Positions 50,418 to 60,683 of a DNA stretch of 64,000 bases are shown here, piece after piece; within the stretch, counting starts at the first letter, position 1, and each line of letters starts with the position of its first letter. Below the pieces are notes generated by a model that was given only the letters and a program-made list of their open reading frames with translations, was not told the DNA's origin and searched no databases. The stretch lies in assembly GCF_041435215.1 (NCBI RefSeq), contig NZ_CP108394.1, forward strand, positions 10,106,001 through 10,170,000. Reading direction: 5' to 3'. Made by a program: the position numbers and the translations under genes. This DNA is from Streptomyces sp. NBC_01314. GTDB taxonomy: Bacteria > Actinomycetota > Actinomycetes > Streptomycetales > Streptomycetaceae.

Positions 50418-51437
50418 ATGACGGGCGTGGCGGGCAGGACGGACTCACGGGGCGCCGAACTCGTACCACGGGCGTTCGTCGGGATCGGCGGGCGCGGGCC
50501 CGAAGACGTGATCGTCGACGAGCGCGGGCGGGTCCTGACCGGCGTCGAGGACGGACGAGTCCTGCGGGTGGACGGGCTCGCGGAGCCGGGGCGGGCACGG
50601 GTCGAGACCCTCGCCGACACCGGCGGCAGACCCCTCGGCCTCGAACTCCTCCCGGACGGCGACCTGTTGGTGTGCGACGCCGAGCGGGGGCTGCTGCGGG
50701 TCACGGCCGGCGACGGCACGGTACGCGTGCTCGCCGACGAGGTCGGGGGTGAGCCGATCCGGTTCTGCAGCAATGCCGTGGCGCTCTCCGACGGGACGAT
50801 CTACTTCACGGTCTCCAGCCGCCGTTACCCCCTCCAGCTGGGGGTCCCCCCACGCCGTTCTAGGTAGTGGGGGAGGATCGGCGACATCGTCGAACACACC
50901 GGGACCGGGCGGCTGTCGCGCCTCGCGCCGGGAGAGGGGACGCCCGAAGTCGTCCTGGAGGGGCTCCAGTTCGCCAACGGCCTCGCCCCCTCCGCCGACG
51001 AGTCGTTCCTCGTGGTCGCGGAGACCGGCGCCCGGCGGCTCACCCGCGTCCACCTCACCGGGGCGAAGGCCGGCACGAGCGAGCCCTTCGCCGAGGACCT
51101 GCCGGGCACGCCCGACAACATGTGGCGCGATCCGGCGGGGTTGATCTGGGTGGCCCTCGCCGGACCTCGCATCGGCGCCCTCGACCGCCTCCACCGCGCC
51201 GGCCCGGCCGTACGCCACGCCGCGGGCCGGGTCGCGGTACGGGCACCGTTCCGGCCCCTCGGGTTCGCCGGTGTCATGGCGTTCGACGACGAGGGGAAGG
51301 CCGTCCACACCCTCGTCGACCACCGTTCCCGCTTCCGCATGGTCACGAGTGCCTGCGTCGCCGAGGGGCAGCTGATCCTGGGCAGCCTGGTGGAGCGGGG
51401 GGTCGCGGTGTGCGAGCTGCCGGGGAAGGCGGAGTGA
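50418..51437 (+). pseudogene. SMP-30/strictosidine-synthase-like beta-propeller gene interrupted by a palindromic repeat
   Basis: AGGAGG precedes the ATG at 50418. The protein runs GGRGPEDVIVDERGRVLTGV, GGRPLGLELLPDGDLLVCDA and FCSNAVALSDGTIYFTVSS, a six-bladed propeller of the gluconolactonase/strictosidine synthase family. After RYPLQ (50826-50837) foreign sequence begins and an in-frame TAG occurs at 50865-50867. From ATC at 50877 the normal protein resumes in the same frame (IGDIVEHTGTGRL, LQFANGLAPSADE, TPDNMWRDP) to the stop at 51435. The family expects only about two residues where 13 codons (50838-50876) now lie. Without readthrough or restart the product is a 149-residue fragment. 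Confidence 0.85.
50838..50876. mobile_element. Small palindromic repeat inserted in coding sequence
   Basis: The inserted sequence contains ctgggggtcccccc and the hairpin cccccac...gtggggg (arms at about 50847-50852 and 50867-50873). Its reverse complement starts cctcccccact, as does the intergenic element at 28562-28603. It is a short non-autonomous element of the kind normally found between Streptomyces genes; no transposase is encoded. Confidence 0.7.
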
Positions 51438-51634
51438 GTGCCGGCCGCGATCGGTACCTGGCGCGTGCGGGGCCGGCGGCGGCGTTAGGCTGTTGACCGG
51501 CCGCGCCCCCCTCGCGGCGCGGCGGTGGGGCCCGCCGTACCCGAACCGCGGCACCGGTGCCGACAACGGTCCCTGCTTGCGACGGAGCGCGCCCGGCGGA
51601 CACCCGGGCCCCGGCGAGTAGGAGACGCACGCCC

Positions 51635-52147
51635 ATGCCAGCCCCGCACCCCGACGGGCCCGAAGCCTCCCCCTCACCGGACGCCCCAGTGGCCGACCCG
51701 CCCCGGCCCGCCCCCTGGCACGGCCAGGCACCCGTGGTCGCGGTCGTGGCGGTCGGCGGTGGCATCGGTGCGGCGGCCCGCTACGGCGCCGCTCTGCTCT
51801 GGCCCACCAGTGCCGCGGGTTTCCCCTGGACCACGTTCTGGGTGAACGTCGTCGGCTGCTTCGTGATCGGCCTCTTCATGGTGGCGATCACCGAGGTGTG
51901 GACGGTTCACCGCCTGGTCCGCCCCTTCCTCGGCACCGGAGTGCTCGGCGGCTTCACCACCTTCTCCACGTACGCCGTCGACATCCAGCGCCTGATGGAG
52001 GAGGGCCGCCCCGGCACCGCGCTCGCCTACCTCGCCGCGACCCTCCTCGCCGCCCTCACGGCGGTCTGGCTCGCGGCTGCGACGGCGCGTCGGGTGCTAC
52101 GGACCGGACCCACCGCAAGGCGTGAGAAAGGTAAGAGGTCGTCGTGA
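51635..52147 (+). CDS. crcB: Fluoride channel subunit FluC/CrcB, 170 aa
   Basis: This is a four-helix membrane protein with the FluC hallmarks [23 protein letters not shown] and [12 protein letters not shown] (the phenylalanine/threonine box lining the fluoride path). A 45-residue Pro-rich cytoplasmic N-terminus precedes the first helix. The ATG at 51635 follows GGAG. The stop overlaps the next gene (GTGA). Pairs like this usually form a heterodimeric channel exporting fluoride. No fluoride riboswitch was recognised upstream. Confidence 0.93.
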   Translation: MPAPHPDGPEASPSPDAPVADPPRPAPWHGQAPVVAVVAVGGGIGAAARYGAALLWPTSAAGFPWTTFWVNVVGCFVIGLFMVAITEVWTVHRLVRPFLGTGVLGGFTTFSTYAVDIQRLMEEGRPGTALAYLAATLLAALTAVWLAAATARRVLRTGPTARREKGKRSS

Positions 52148-52518
52148 ACTGGGTGCTCGTCATCGTCGGCGCGATGGTCGGCGCGCCCCTGCGCTACCTC
52201 ACCGACCGCGCCGTGCAGTCGCGGTACGACACGGACTTCCCCTGGGGGACGTTCGCCGTCAACGTCGGCGGATCCCTGATCCTCGGCATCCTCACCGGCG
52301 CCGCAGCGGCCGGTGCCGCCGGTTCCCACCTGCGGCTCGTTCTCGGCACCGGCCTGTGCGGGGCGCTCACCACGTACTCGACCTTCTCGTACGAGACCCT
52401 GCGGCTGGCCCGGGGCGGCGCCCGCTTCCACGCCGCCGTCAACGTGGTCGCGAGCGTGACGGCCGGGCTGGGGGCGGTCTTTGTGGGGCTGGCGGCGGCG
52501 CAGGCTCTCTGGTCCTGA
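52144..52518 (+). CDS. crcB: Fluoride channel subunit FluC/CrcB, 124 aa
   Basis: The second FluC subunit has [25 protein letters not shown] and [13 protein letters not shown] with four helices and almost no extra tail. The GTG at 52144 overlaps the first subunit stop by 4 bp, implying coupled, near-equal synthesis. FluC dimers are antiparallel; two complementary genes suggest each subunit has a fixed orientation. Confidence 0.93.
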   Translation: MNWVLVIVGAMVGAPLRYLTDRAVQSRYDTDFPWGTFAVNVGGSLILGILTGAAAAGAAGSHLRLVLGTGLCGALTTYSTFSYETLRLARGGARFHAAVNVVASVTAGLGAVFVGLAAAQALWS

Positions 52519-52645
52519 GCGCGGCCCTTACCCGGCTGTAGTACGACTGCCTCCCCGGCGCGATCACGGTCGCCGTGCCCCGTCGCCGGTCACACCTCAG
52601 CCACACCCCCGTCAGTCATGCCCTCGCCGAGCGGAACTGGACCCC

Positions 52646-53479
52646 ATGAGCACCATCAGCGTCGGTCAGGCCGTCGTCCTCGGAGCGGTGGAGGGGGTGA
52701 CGGAGTTCCTGCCGGTGTCCTCGACCGGGCATCTGAAGATCACCGAAGGGCTCATGGGGATCCAGGTCGACGACAAGGCCGTCGTCGGGTTCTCGGCGGT
52801 CATCCAGGTCGGCGCGATCGCCGCGGTCCTCGTCTACTTCCGCGGCGACATCGCGCGGATCGGATCCGCCTGGTTCCGTGGGATCTTCGACGCGGGAGAG
52901 CGGCAGGACCGTGACTACCGGTTCGCGTGGTGGGTGATCGCCGCGACGATCCCGATCGTGGTCGTCGGGCTGGCCGCCCGGTCGCTCATCGAGGGGCCGC
53001 TCGCCTCGCTGTGGGTGGTGGCCGGTTCGCTGATCGTCGGCAGCGGGGTGATGTGGGTCGCGGAACAGGTGGGCCGGCGCAGACGCGCGGAGGAGGACAC
53101 CCGGTTCCGGGACGCGATGCTCGTAGGCGGTTCGCAGATACTCGCTTTGCTCTTCCCCGGTTTCTCCCGCTCCGGCGCCACCATGTCCACCGCGCTGCTG
53201 CTCGACCTCGACCGGGTGGCGGCCACCCGCCTCTCCTTCTTTCTCGGGATCCCGGCCCTCACCGGCGCCGGGCTCTACGAACTGAAGGACGCCCTCGGCG
53301 CGGGGGTGGGCGCGGCCCCGCTGATCGTCGGCACCACCGTCTCGTTCGCGGTCGCGTACGCCTCCGTCGCCTGGCTGCTGAAGTTCGTGACCAGGCACTC
53401 CTCCAACGTGTTCGTGGCGTACCGGATCGTCGTCGGGGTCCTCCTCTTCGGGCTGCTCGGTGCGGGTGGCCTCAGCTGA
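52646..53479 (+). CDS. uppP: Undecaprenyl-diphosphatase UppP (BacA), 277 aa
   Basis: UppP dephosphorylates undecaprenyl diphosphate at the membrane, recycling the lipid carrier for peptidoglycan and teichoic acids. Both signatures are present: AVEGVTEFLPVSSTGH (about 14-29) and PGFSRSGATMST (about 172-183). Seven to eight hydrophobic helices are seen. The start ATG at 52646 has only a weak GGA; the frame is open upstream but unsupported. It stands alone, 127 bp after the FluC pair. Confidence 0.95.
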   Translation: MSTISVGQAVVLGAVEGVTEFLPVSSTGHLKITEGLMGIQVDDKAVVGFSAVIQVGAIAAVLVYFRGDIARIGSAWFRGIFDAGERQDRDYRFAWWVIAATIPIVVVGLAARSLIEGPLASLWVVAGSLIVGSGVMWVAEQVGRRRRAEEDTRFRDAMLVGGSQILALLFPGFSRSGATMSTALLLDLDRVAATRLSFFLGIPALTGAGLYELKDALGAGVGAAPLIVGTTVSFAVAYASVAWLLKFVTRHSSNVFVAYRIVVGVLLFGLLGAGGLS

Positions 53480-53562
53480 CGGCGCTCGCCCCGCGCCGCC
53501 GCCGGGTGCCGCGGGGCTGATCAACGACCGCCCGTGACCTGGAAGATCGAATCCGGGACCCC

Positions 53563-53600
53563 TTGACAGCCCCCTGCCGTCACCCGCAGGATCACCCCCG
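53563..53600 (+). promoter_or_regulatory. Promoter giving a leaderless GntR mRNA
   Basis: TTGACA (53563-53568), 18-bp spacer and CAGGAT (53587-53592) place the start point at about 53599-53600, exactly on the GTG start codon. No ribosome-binding site is present, which agrees with a leaderless transcript. Confidence 0.7.
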
Positions 53601-54331
53601 TGAACCTGTCAGACAGCCAGACAGGTGGCTCGGCACCCCGGCGCGTCAGCGCCATGGAAGCGGTGCTCACCCACCTTCGCGACGCCATCGAGCGTGGCAA
53701 GTACGCCATCGGGGACAAGCTCCCCTCGGAGGCGGAGCTCTGCCGACAGCTCGAAGTGAGCCGTCCGGTGCTCCGCGAGGCGCTGCGCGCGCTCCAGGTG
53801 ATGGGCCTGACCCAGTCCCGCACCGGCAAGGGCACCTTCGTGATCGCGAACGCCGTCGAGGACCCCACCTTCGGCGACTACGCGGCGAGCGACCTGCTGG
53901 AGGTGCGCCGGCACGTGGAGATCCCGGTCGCCGGATACGCGGCGGCGCGCCGCACCCCGGAGAACCTGGACCGTCTGGCCCACCTCCTGGACCGGATGGA
54001 GCGGGAGACCGACACCACCGCCTGGGTCGCGATGGACACCCTCTTCCACCTGACCGTGGCCGAGGCCGCCCAGAACCCGGTGTTCCGCCGGGTGATCGAG
54101 GAGATCCGGGACGCGCTGGCCCGCCAGTCGGCCTTCCTCAACGAGCTGGGCGGCCGGCGCGAGCAGTCCAACCGCGAGCACCGGGCCATCGTCGAGGCGC
54201 TGATCGACGGTTCCGAACACGACGCGGTGGAGGCCATGTCCCACCACCTCGACCGCGTCGAGACCACCCTCACCGACATCGTGCGTTCCCCGCGCACGGA
54301 CAGCTCCACGGAAGGCGGACGCGAGACGTGA
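53600..54331 (+). CDS. FadR/GntR-family regulator of asparagine catabolism, 243 aa
   Basis: The N-terminal winged HTH (about 17-85: [39 protein letters not shown]) is followed by an FCD ligand-binding domain with a His/Asp metal site ([24 protein letters not shown]). The GTG at 53600 is used without a Shine-Dalgarno. Inside its first codons is an inverted repeat ACCTGTC-N9-GACAGGT (53604-53626), a likely self-operator. The stop overlaps the permease start (GTGA). The effector is probably asparagine or aspartate (inferred). Confidence 0.92.
   Translation: MNLSDSQTGGSAPRRVSAMEAVLTHLRDAIERGKYAIGDKLPSEAELCRQLEVSRPVLREALRALQVMGLTQSRTGKGTFVIANAVEDPTFGDYAASDLLEVRRHVEIPVAGYAAARRTPENLDRLAHLLDRMERETDTTAWVAMDTLFHLTVAEAAQNPVFRRVIEEIRDALARQSAFLNELGGRREQSNREHRAIVEALIDGSEHDAVEAMSHHLDRVETTLTDIVRSPRTDSSTEGGRET
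53604..53626. promoter_or_regulatory. GntR-type operator within the first codons of the regulator
   Basis: Perfect 7-bp arms ACCTGTC and GACAGGT are separated by 9 bp. If transcription starts at 53600 the site covers about +5 to +27, an efficient roadblock for autorepression of the whole operon. Confidence 0.65.
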
Positions 54332-55776
54332 GCGAGCAGTCCCTCGACAAAGACGTCGTACAGGCCGGACAGACCCCGGCGCACGTCGACGCCGGAGACG
54401 CCGGCTACAGCAAGTCCCTGAAGTCCCGCCACGTCAACATGATCGCCATCGGCGGCGCGATCGGCACCGGCCTCTTCCTCGGCGCAGGCGGCCGCCTCGT
54501 CGACGCCGGCCCGTCCCTCTTCATCGCGTACGCGGTCTGCGGAATCTTCGCCTTCCTCGTCGTCCGCGCCCTCGGCGAACTGGTCCTCTACCGGCCCTCG
54601 TCCGGCGCCTTCGTGTCCTACGCCCGGGAGTTCCTGGGCGAGAAGGGCGCGTACACGGCCGGCTGGATGTACTTCCTGAACTGGGCCACCACCGGTATCG
54701 CCGACATCACCGCGGTCGCCCTCTACACCCACTACTGGGGCATGTTCTCCGACATCCCGCAGTGGGTGATCGCGCTCATCGCGCTCGGCGTCGTCCTCAC
54801 CGTCAACCTGATCTCGGTGAAGATGTTCGGCGAACTGGAGTTCTGGTTCGCGATCATCAAGGTCGGCGCGCTCGTCCTCTTCATGTGTATCGGCATCTGG
54901 CTGCTCGTCACCCAGCAGCCCGTCGACGGCCACACCCCGGGCCTGTCCCTGATCACCGACAACGGTGGTGTCTTCCCCAACGGCCTGTTGCCGATGCTGC
55001 TGATCATCCAGGGCGTCGTCTTCGCCTACGCCTCCGTCGAGCTGGTCGGCGTCGCGGCGGGCGAGACCGAGAACCCCGAGAAGATCATGCCGAAGGCGAT
55101 CAACTCGATCATGTGGCGCGTCGGCCTGTTCTACGTCGGCTCCGTCCTGCTCCTTGCGATGCTGCTGCCCTGGTCGTCGTACAAGGCCGGCGAGAGCCCC
55201 TTCGTCACCGTGCTCTCCAACATCGGCATCCCGGCGGCCGGCGGCATCATGAACCTGGTCGTGATGACCGCGGCCATGTCCTCGCTCAACTCGGGCCTGT
55301 ACTCCACCGGCCGCATCCTGCGCTCGATGGCGATGGCGGGCTCCGCCCCGAAGTTCACCGGTGTGATGAGCCGCAGCCAGGTCCCGTACGGCGGCATCCT
55401 GCTCACCAGCGGTATCTGTGTGCTGGGTGTCGGGCTGAACTTCGTGGTCCCGGCCGACGCGTTCGAGATCGTGCTCAACTTCGCCGCGATCGGCATCATC
55501 TGCACCTGGGGCATGATCATGATCTGTCACCTGGTGTTCTGGCAGAAGACCGAGAAGGGCGAGCTGACCCGGCCGAGCTACCGGCTGCCCGGCTCCCCGT
55601 GGACCGAACTGGTGACGCTGTTCTTCCTCGCGTCGGTGCTCGTCCTGATGTACGCGGACGGCGGTGCCGGCCGGACGACCGTGCTGTGTCTCCCCCTCAT
55701 CGTGTTGGCGCTGATCCTGGGCTGGTTCGGCGTACGTCGCCGGGTCGCCCAGCAGTCGGCCGGAGCGAATAAGTGA
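54328..55776 (+). CDS. ansP: L-asparagine/amino acid permease (AnsP-like, APC family), 482 aa
   Basis: This is a twelve-helix amino acid permease with the APC motif [16 protein letters not shown] (about 42-57) and [21 protein letters not shown]. It is closest in pattern to the AnsP/GabP branch. The GTG at 54328 overlaps the regulator stop, and its own stop overlaps the asparaginase start (GTGA), so regulator, permease and asparaginase form one coupled operon. Confidence 0.9.
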   Translation: MSEQSLDKDVVQAGQTPAHVDAGDAGYSKSLKSRHVNMIAIGGAIGTGLFLGAGGRLVDAGPSLFIAYAVCGIFAFLVVRALGELVLYRPSSGAFVSYAREFLGEKGAYTAGWMYFLNWATTGIADITAVALYTHYWGMFSDIPQWVIALIALGVVLTVNLISVKMFGELEFWFAIIKVGALVLFMCIGIWLLVTQQPVDGHTPGLSLITDNGGVFPNGLLPMLLIIQGVVFAYASVELVGVAAGETENPEKIMPKAINSIMWRVGLFYVGSVLLLAMLLPWSSYKAGESPFVTVLSNIGIPAAGGIMNLVVMTAAMSSLNSGLYSTGRILRSMAMAGSAPKFTGVMSRSQVPYGGILLTSGICVLGVGLNFVVPADAFEIVLNFAAIGIICTWGMIMICHLVFWQKTEKGELTRPSYRLPGSPWTELVTLFFLASVLVLMYADGGAGRTTVLCLPLIVLALILGWFGVRRRVAQQSAGANK

Positions 55777-56837
55777 AGCAGGCAGTGATGTACGACCCCA
55801 CGACCACCGGCGCCGCGGCGATCCCTGCGGCTCCGGTGGCCGCGGCCCCCGTGATCCGGGAACCGCTCCACGCCCCCGTCGCCCACCTCGTACGCGGAGG
55901 TGTCATCGAGGGCATCCACTACGGCTCCGTCGTGGTGCTGGGTGCCGACGGGGAGGTGGAACTCCAACTCGGCGACATCGAGGCGGCGTTCTACCCCCGG
56001 TCGGCGCTCAAACCGGTCCAGGCCGTGGCCATGCTGCGCGCCGGACTGCCCCTGGACGGCGAACTGCTGTCCCTGGCCGCGGCCAGCCACTCCGGCGAGG
56101 AACGCCACCTCGCCGGAACCCGGCGCATCCTGGAGCTGGCCGGGGCCGCCGAGGACGATCTGCGCAACGTCACCGACCTGCCGTACGACCCGGCCGTCCG
56201 GGACGAGTGGATACGCGAGGGGAGGCAGCCCTCCCGTCTCGCGCAGAACTGCTCCGGCAAGCACGCGGCCATGCTCTACACCTGCAGACTCAACGGCTGG
56301 TCCCTGGACGACTACCTCGACCCGGCCCACCCGCTGCAGCAGGCCATCGCCGAGATCGTCGAGGACCTCACCGGGCAGGCCATCGCCCGGGTGACCGTCG
56401 ACGGTTGCGGCGCTCCCCTCTTCTCCGTCTCCCTGCACGGCCTGGCCCGCGCCCTCGCCCGGATCACCACCGCCACCGAGGGCACACCCGAGCGCACGGT
56501 CGCCGACGCCATGCGCGCGCACGCCGAGATGGCGTCCGGCGCCGGGCGCGACGTCGCCGAGCTGATGCGGGCCGTGCCCGGACTGCTCACCAAGGACGGC
56601 TTCGAGGGCGTCCAGGCCGCCGCCCTCCCGGACGGCCGCGCCGTCGCCGTGAAGATCGCCGACGGCGCGAACCGGGCCCGGGTCCCCGTCACCGCGGCGG
56701 CCCTCGCCCGCGCCGGAGTCGATCCGGCCGCCCTCGCCGGCTTCGCGGGCGCCCCGCTGCTCGGCGGCGGTCATGTGGTCGGACACATCCGGCCGGCCAG
56801 GACGCTCGATCGGCTCCCGGACACCAGGGACATCTGA
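55773..56837 (+). CDS. L-asparaginase, AnsA/thermolabile type II family, 354 aa
   Basis: This belongs to the Rhizobium-type asparaginase family, not the E. coli type: [35 protein letters not shown] (catalytic Ser-Lys region, about 72-86), [13 protein letters not shown] and [13 protein letters not shown]. It hydrolyses asparagine to aspartate and ammonia in the cytoplasm. The GTG at 55773 overlaps the permease stop; an ATG at 55788 is an alternative. AspA follows after 120 bp to complete the pathway. Confidence 0.92.
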   Translation: MKQAVMYDPTTTGAAAIPAAPVAAAPVIREPLHAPVAHLVRGGVIEGIHYGSVVVLGADGEVELQLGDIEAAFYPRSALKPVQAVAMLRAGLPLDGELLSLAAASHSGEERHLAGTRRILELAGAAEDDLRNVTDLPYDPAVRDEWIREGRQPSRLAQNCSGKHAAMLYTCRLNGWSLDDYLDPAHPLQQAIAEIVEDLTGQAIARVTVDGCGAPLFSVSLHGLARALARITTATEGTPERTVADAMRAHAEMASGAGRDVAELMRAVPGLLTKDGFEGVQAAALPDGRAVAVKIADGANRARVPVTAAALARAGVDPAALAGFAGAPLLGGGHVVGHIRPARTLDRLPDTRDI

Positions 56838-56957
56838 ACCCGCTCGTGGAAGCCAAGGACATGTGAACCCCGGACCCCCGCGATCTCGTCTCCCTTCGAA
56901 CCGCCTTGCGCGGGCGGCCCGCCCGCACCCCCCTCAAAGAAGAGGACCCGTACCGCC

Positions 56958-58370
<1,413 letters not shown>

Positions 58371-58450
58371 CGTACCCAGGGGCCGGCCCATCCCCGCACC
58401 GTCCCACCCCTGACCTGCGACGACGCGCCAGGGCCGGCGCGGAAGGCACA

Positions 58451-59389
58451 ATGGTGATCATGACAACGACGTCGTCCCTCACCTTCCAGCCGGTCCTGGA
58501 ACGCATCGCCGAGGAGATCGAACGGACCCCGGGCCGCGGCCGGCCCGCCGACTACATCCCGGCGCTCGCGGCCCGCGACCCGCGCAGCTTCGGCATGGCC
58601 GTCGCGGAGCTGGACGGCACGGTGTACGGCGTGGGGGACTGGCGGGAGCCGTTCTCCACGCAGTCCATCACCAAGGTGTTCACCCTCGCCCTCGACCTGG
58701 CCCGCGAGGGCGACGCCCTCTGGGAGCACGTGGGCCGCGAGCCGTCCGGCAACCCCTTCAACTCCCTGGTCCAGCTGGAGTACGAGAGCGGCATCCCGCG
58801 CAACCCGTTCATCAACGCGGGCGCCCTCGTCGTCACCGACCGCCTGCACACCCGCACCGGGGACGCGGCCGGCACGCTGCTTTCCTTCCTGCGGTCGGAG
58901 AGCGGCAACGCGGACCTGGACTTCGACGCGCAGATCGCCGCCTCCGAGTCCGCGCACGGCGACCGCAACGCGGCCCTCGCCCACTTCATGGCGTCGTACG
59001 GCAACATCGACAACCCCGTACCGGCCCTTCTCGACCAGTACTTCCGGCAGTGCTCCCTCACCGCCTCCTGCGCCGACCTGGCCCTCGCCACCACCTTCCT
59101 CGCCCGCCACGGCGTCCGCGCCGACGGCACCCGCCTGCTGACGCGGAGTCAGGCGAAGCAGGTCAACGCGGTCATGCTCACCTGCGGCACGTACGACGCG
59201 GCCGGCGAGTTCGCCTACCGCGTGGGCCTGCCCGGCAAGAGCGGGGTGGGCGGCGGCATCATCGCCGTCGTACCGGGGCGCTGCACGCTCTGCGTGTGGA
59301 GTCCGGGGCTGGACGAGCGGGGCAACTCGGTGGCGGGAGTGGCGGCACTGGACCGGTTCACGACCCTGACGGGAGTGTCCATTTTCTGA
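58451..59389 (+). CDS. glsA: Glutaminase GlsA, 312 aa
   Basis: The enzyme hydrolyses glutamine to glutamate and ammonia. It has the serine-dependent beta-lactamase-like fold: catalytic S-x-x-K in FSTQSITKVF, NPFINAGALVVTD, and AYRVGLPGKSGVGGGI near the C-terminus. GGAAGG precedes the ATG at 58451; an ATG at 58460 is possible. It follows aspA by 80 bp and extends the amide-nitrogen theme of the operon. Confidence 0.95.
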   Translation: MVIMTTTSSLTFQPVLERIAEEIERTPGRGRPADYIPALAARDPRSFGMAVAELDGTVYGVGDWREPFSTQSITKVFTLALDLAREGDALWEHVGREPSGNPFNSLVQLEYESGIPRNPFINAGALVVTDRLHTRTGDAAGTLLSFLRSESGNADLDFDAQIAASESAHGDRNAALAHFMASYGNIDNPVPALLDQYFRQCSLTASCADLALATTFLARHGVRADGTRLLTRSQAKQVNAVMLTCGTYDAAGEFAYRVGLPGKSGVGGGIIAVVPGRCTLCVWSPGLDERGNSVAGVAALDRFTTLTGVSIF

Positions 59390-59418
59390 CTTGCCCTGCT
59401 GCTGTGGCTGCCGGTCGG

Positions 59419-60603
59419 TCAGCCACGGGCGAACCGGCCGTTCCTGAGCCGTAGCATCAGCGCCACGGACGCCGCGCCGAACCCGGCCGCAGCCGTGATC
59501 GCGCCCGCCACCGGCCAGCCGGAGGCGGTGACCTCTTCCTTCGCCTCGCGGACGGGCAGCGGTCCGGGGCCGGCCTGAGGGGCCGCAGCCGGGCGCGGCA
59601 GGAGCGAGCCCACGGCGTCGACGCGCCCGGCGGCCCGGAAACCCCAGTCGAGAAGGGAGCGCGCCTCCTCGTAGACGGCGTAGCCGCCGCCCGACCGAGG
59701 GCGCATCACCGTCACGACGAGGGTGCGCCCGCCCCTCTTGGCGGCGGCGATCAGGGTGTTGCCCGCGTTGCTGGTATAGCCGTTCTTGACGCCGATCAGC
59801 CCCGGATAGCGCGCGACACCGGCGCCGGTGAGCAGCCGGTTGGTGTTCTGGATGCCGTACGACCAGCCGCCCGCCGGGAACTTCGCGGTGGCCGTGGCGC
59901 AGTACCCGGCGAACTCCGCGTTGCGCAGCCCGGCCCGCCCGAACACCGCCAGGTCGTACGCGGACGACACCTGGCCGGGCGCGTCGTACCCGTCGGGCGA
60001 GACGACACGCGTGTCCCGGGCGCCCAGGGAACGGGCCTTGTCCTGCATCTGCTCGGTGGTGGCCTTCCAGCCGCCGTTGAGGGAGGCAAGGACGCGCACG
60101 GCGTCGTTGCCCGAGCCGAGGAAGACACCGCGCCACAGGTCGGCCACCCGGTAGGTGTGGTTCTCCTTGACGCCGACCAGGCTGCTCCCGGCGCCGATGC
60201 CCGCCAACTCCTTGGCCTCGACCGTGTGTCTCAGGCCCGCCGGGAGACCGGGCAGCACGGTGAGCGCGAACAGGGTCTTCAGCGTGCTCGCCGGCGGCAG
60301 TCTGCGGTGCGCGTCGTGCGCGGCGAGCACCGCGCCGCTGTCGGCGTCCGCCACCAGCCACGACACCGCGGTGAGGTCCTGCGGAACCCGGGGTGCCCCG
60401 GCCCGTGGCCGTACCCGCGTCCCGGGCCGGTGCAGCGACGGCGGCTCCTGCGCGGCCTTGGCGTCCTGCGCGCCCGCCCAGGCAGGGAGGCCGGCACCTT
60501 CCGGGTTCGTCGCGACGGCCAGGGCCCCGAGCGTGCAGACGGCGGAGCAGCAGATGGCGATGCGGGCAACACGGGGAACGCGGGATGGGAATCCGATGGT
60601 CAT
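59419..60603 (-). CDS. D-alanyl-D-alanine carboxypeptidase (S11, DacA/PBP5-type), 394 aa
   Basis: This extracytoplasmic enzyme trims the peptidoglycan pentapeptide. After an N-terminal signal/anchor segment (about 12-33) come the penicillin-binding motifs Ser106-Thr-Leu-Lys109, Ser164-Gly-Asn166 and Lys272-Asn-Gly (KNG in place of KTG). A Pro/Ala-rich stalk and a C-terminal helix (about 368-388) anchor it. The ATG at 60603 has no ribosome-binding site but TACGTT lies 6 nt upstream (60610-60615), so a leaderless start is possible. An in-frame ATG at 60669 would give an implausible N-terminus. Confidence 0.93.
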   Translation of the reverse strand: MTIGFPSRVPRVARIAICCSAVCTLGALAVATNPEGAGLPAWAGAQDAKAAQEPPSLHRPGTRVRPRAGAPRVPQDLTAVSWLVADADSGAVLAAHDAHRRLPPASTLKTLFALTVLPGLPAGLRHTVEAKELAGIGAGSSLVGVKENHTYRVADLWRGVFLGSGNDAVRVLASLNGGWKATTEQMQDKARSLGARDTRVVSPDGYDAPGQVSSAYDLAVFGRAGLRNAEFAGYCATATAKFPAGGWSYGIQNTNRLLTGAGVARYPGLIGVKNGYTSNAGNTLIAAAKRGGRTLVVTVMRPRSGGGYAVYEEARSLLDWGFRAAGRVDAVGSLLPRPAAAPQAGPGPLPVREAKEEVTASGWPVAGAITAAAGFGAASVALMLRLRNGRFARG

Positions 60604-60683
60604 ACCGCAAACGTAGGAACGGTCGCGCCGTGGACCGGGGTGCCAGGGCCGGTCGCGCGCATCGAGCACCCGGATGCCTCATG

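Noticed and set aside
51438..51634. Fluoride riboswitch before the FluC genes
   Set aside because: I looked for the conserved core of the crcB motif and did not recognise it; a covariance search would decide.
53878..55530. 550-codon minus-strand frame opposite the permease
   Set aside because: Asp/His/Arg-rich shadow of AnsP with no motifs or start signal.
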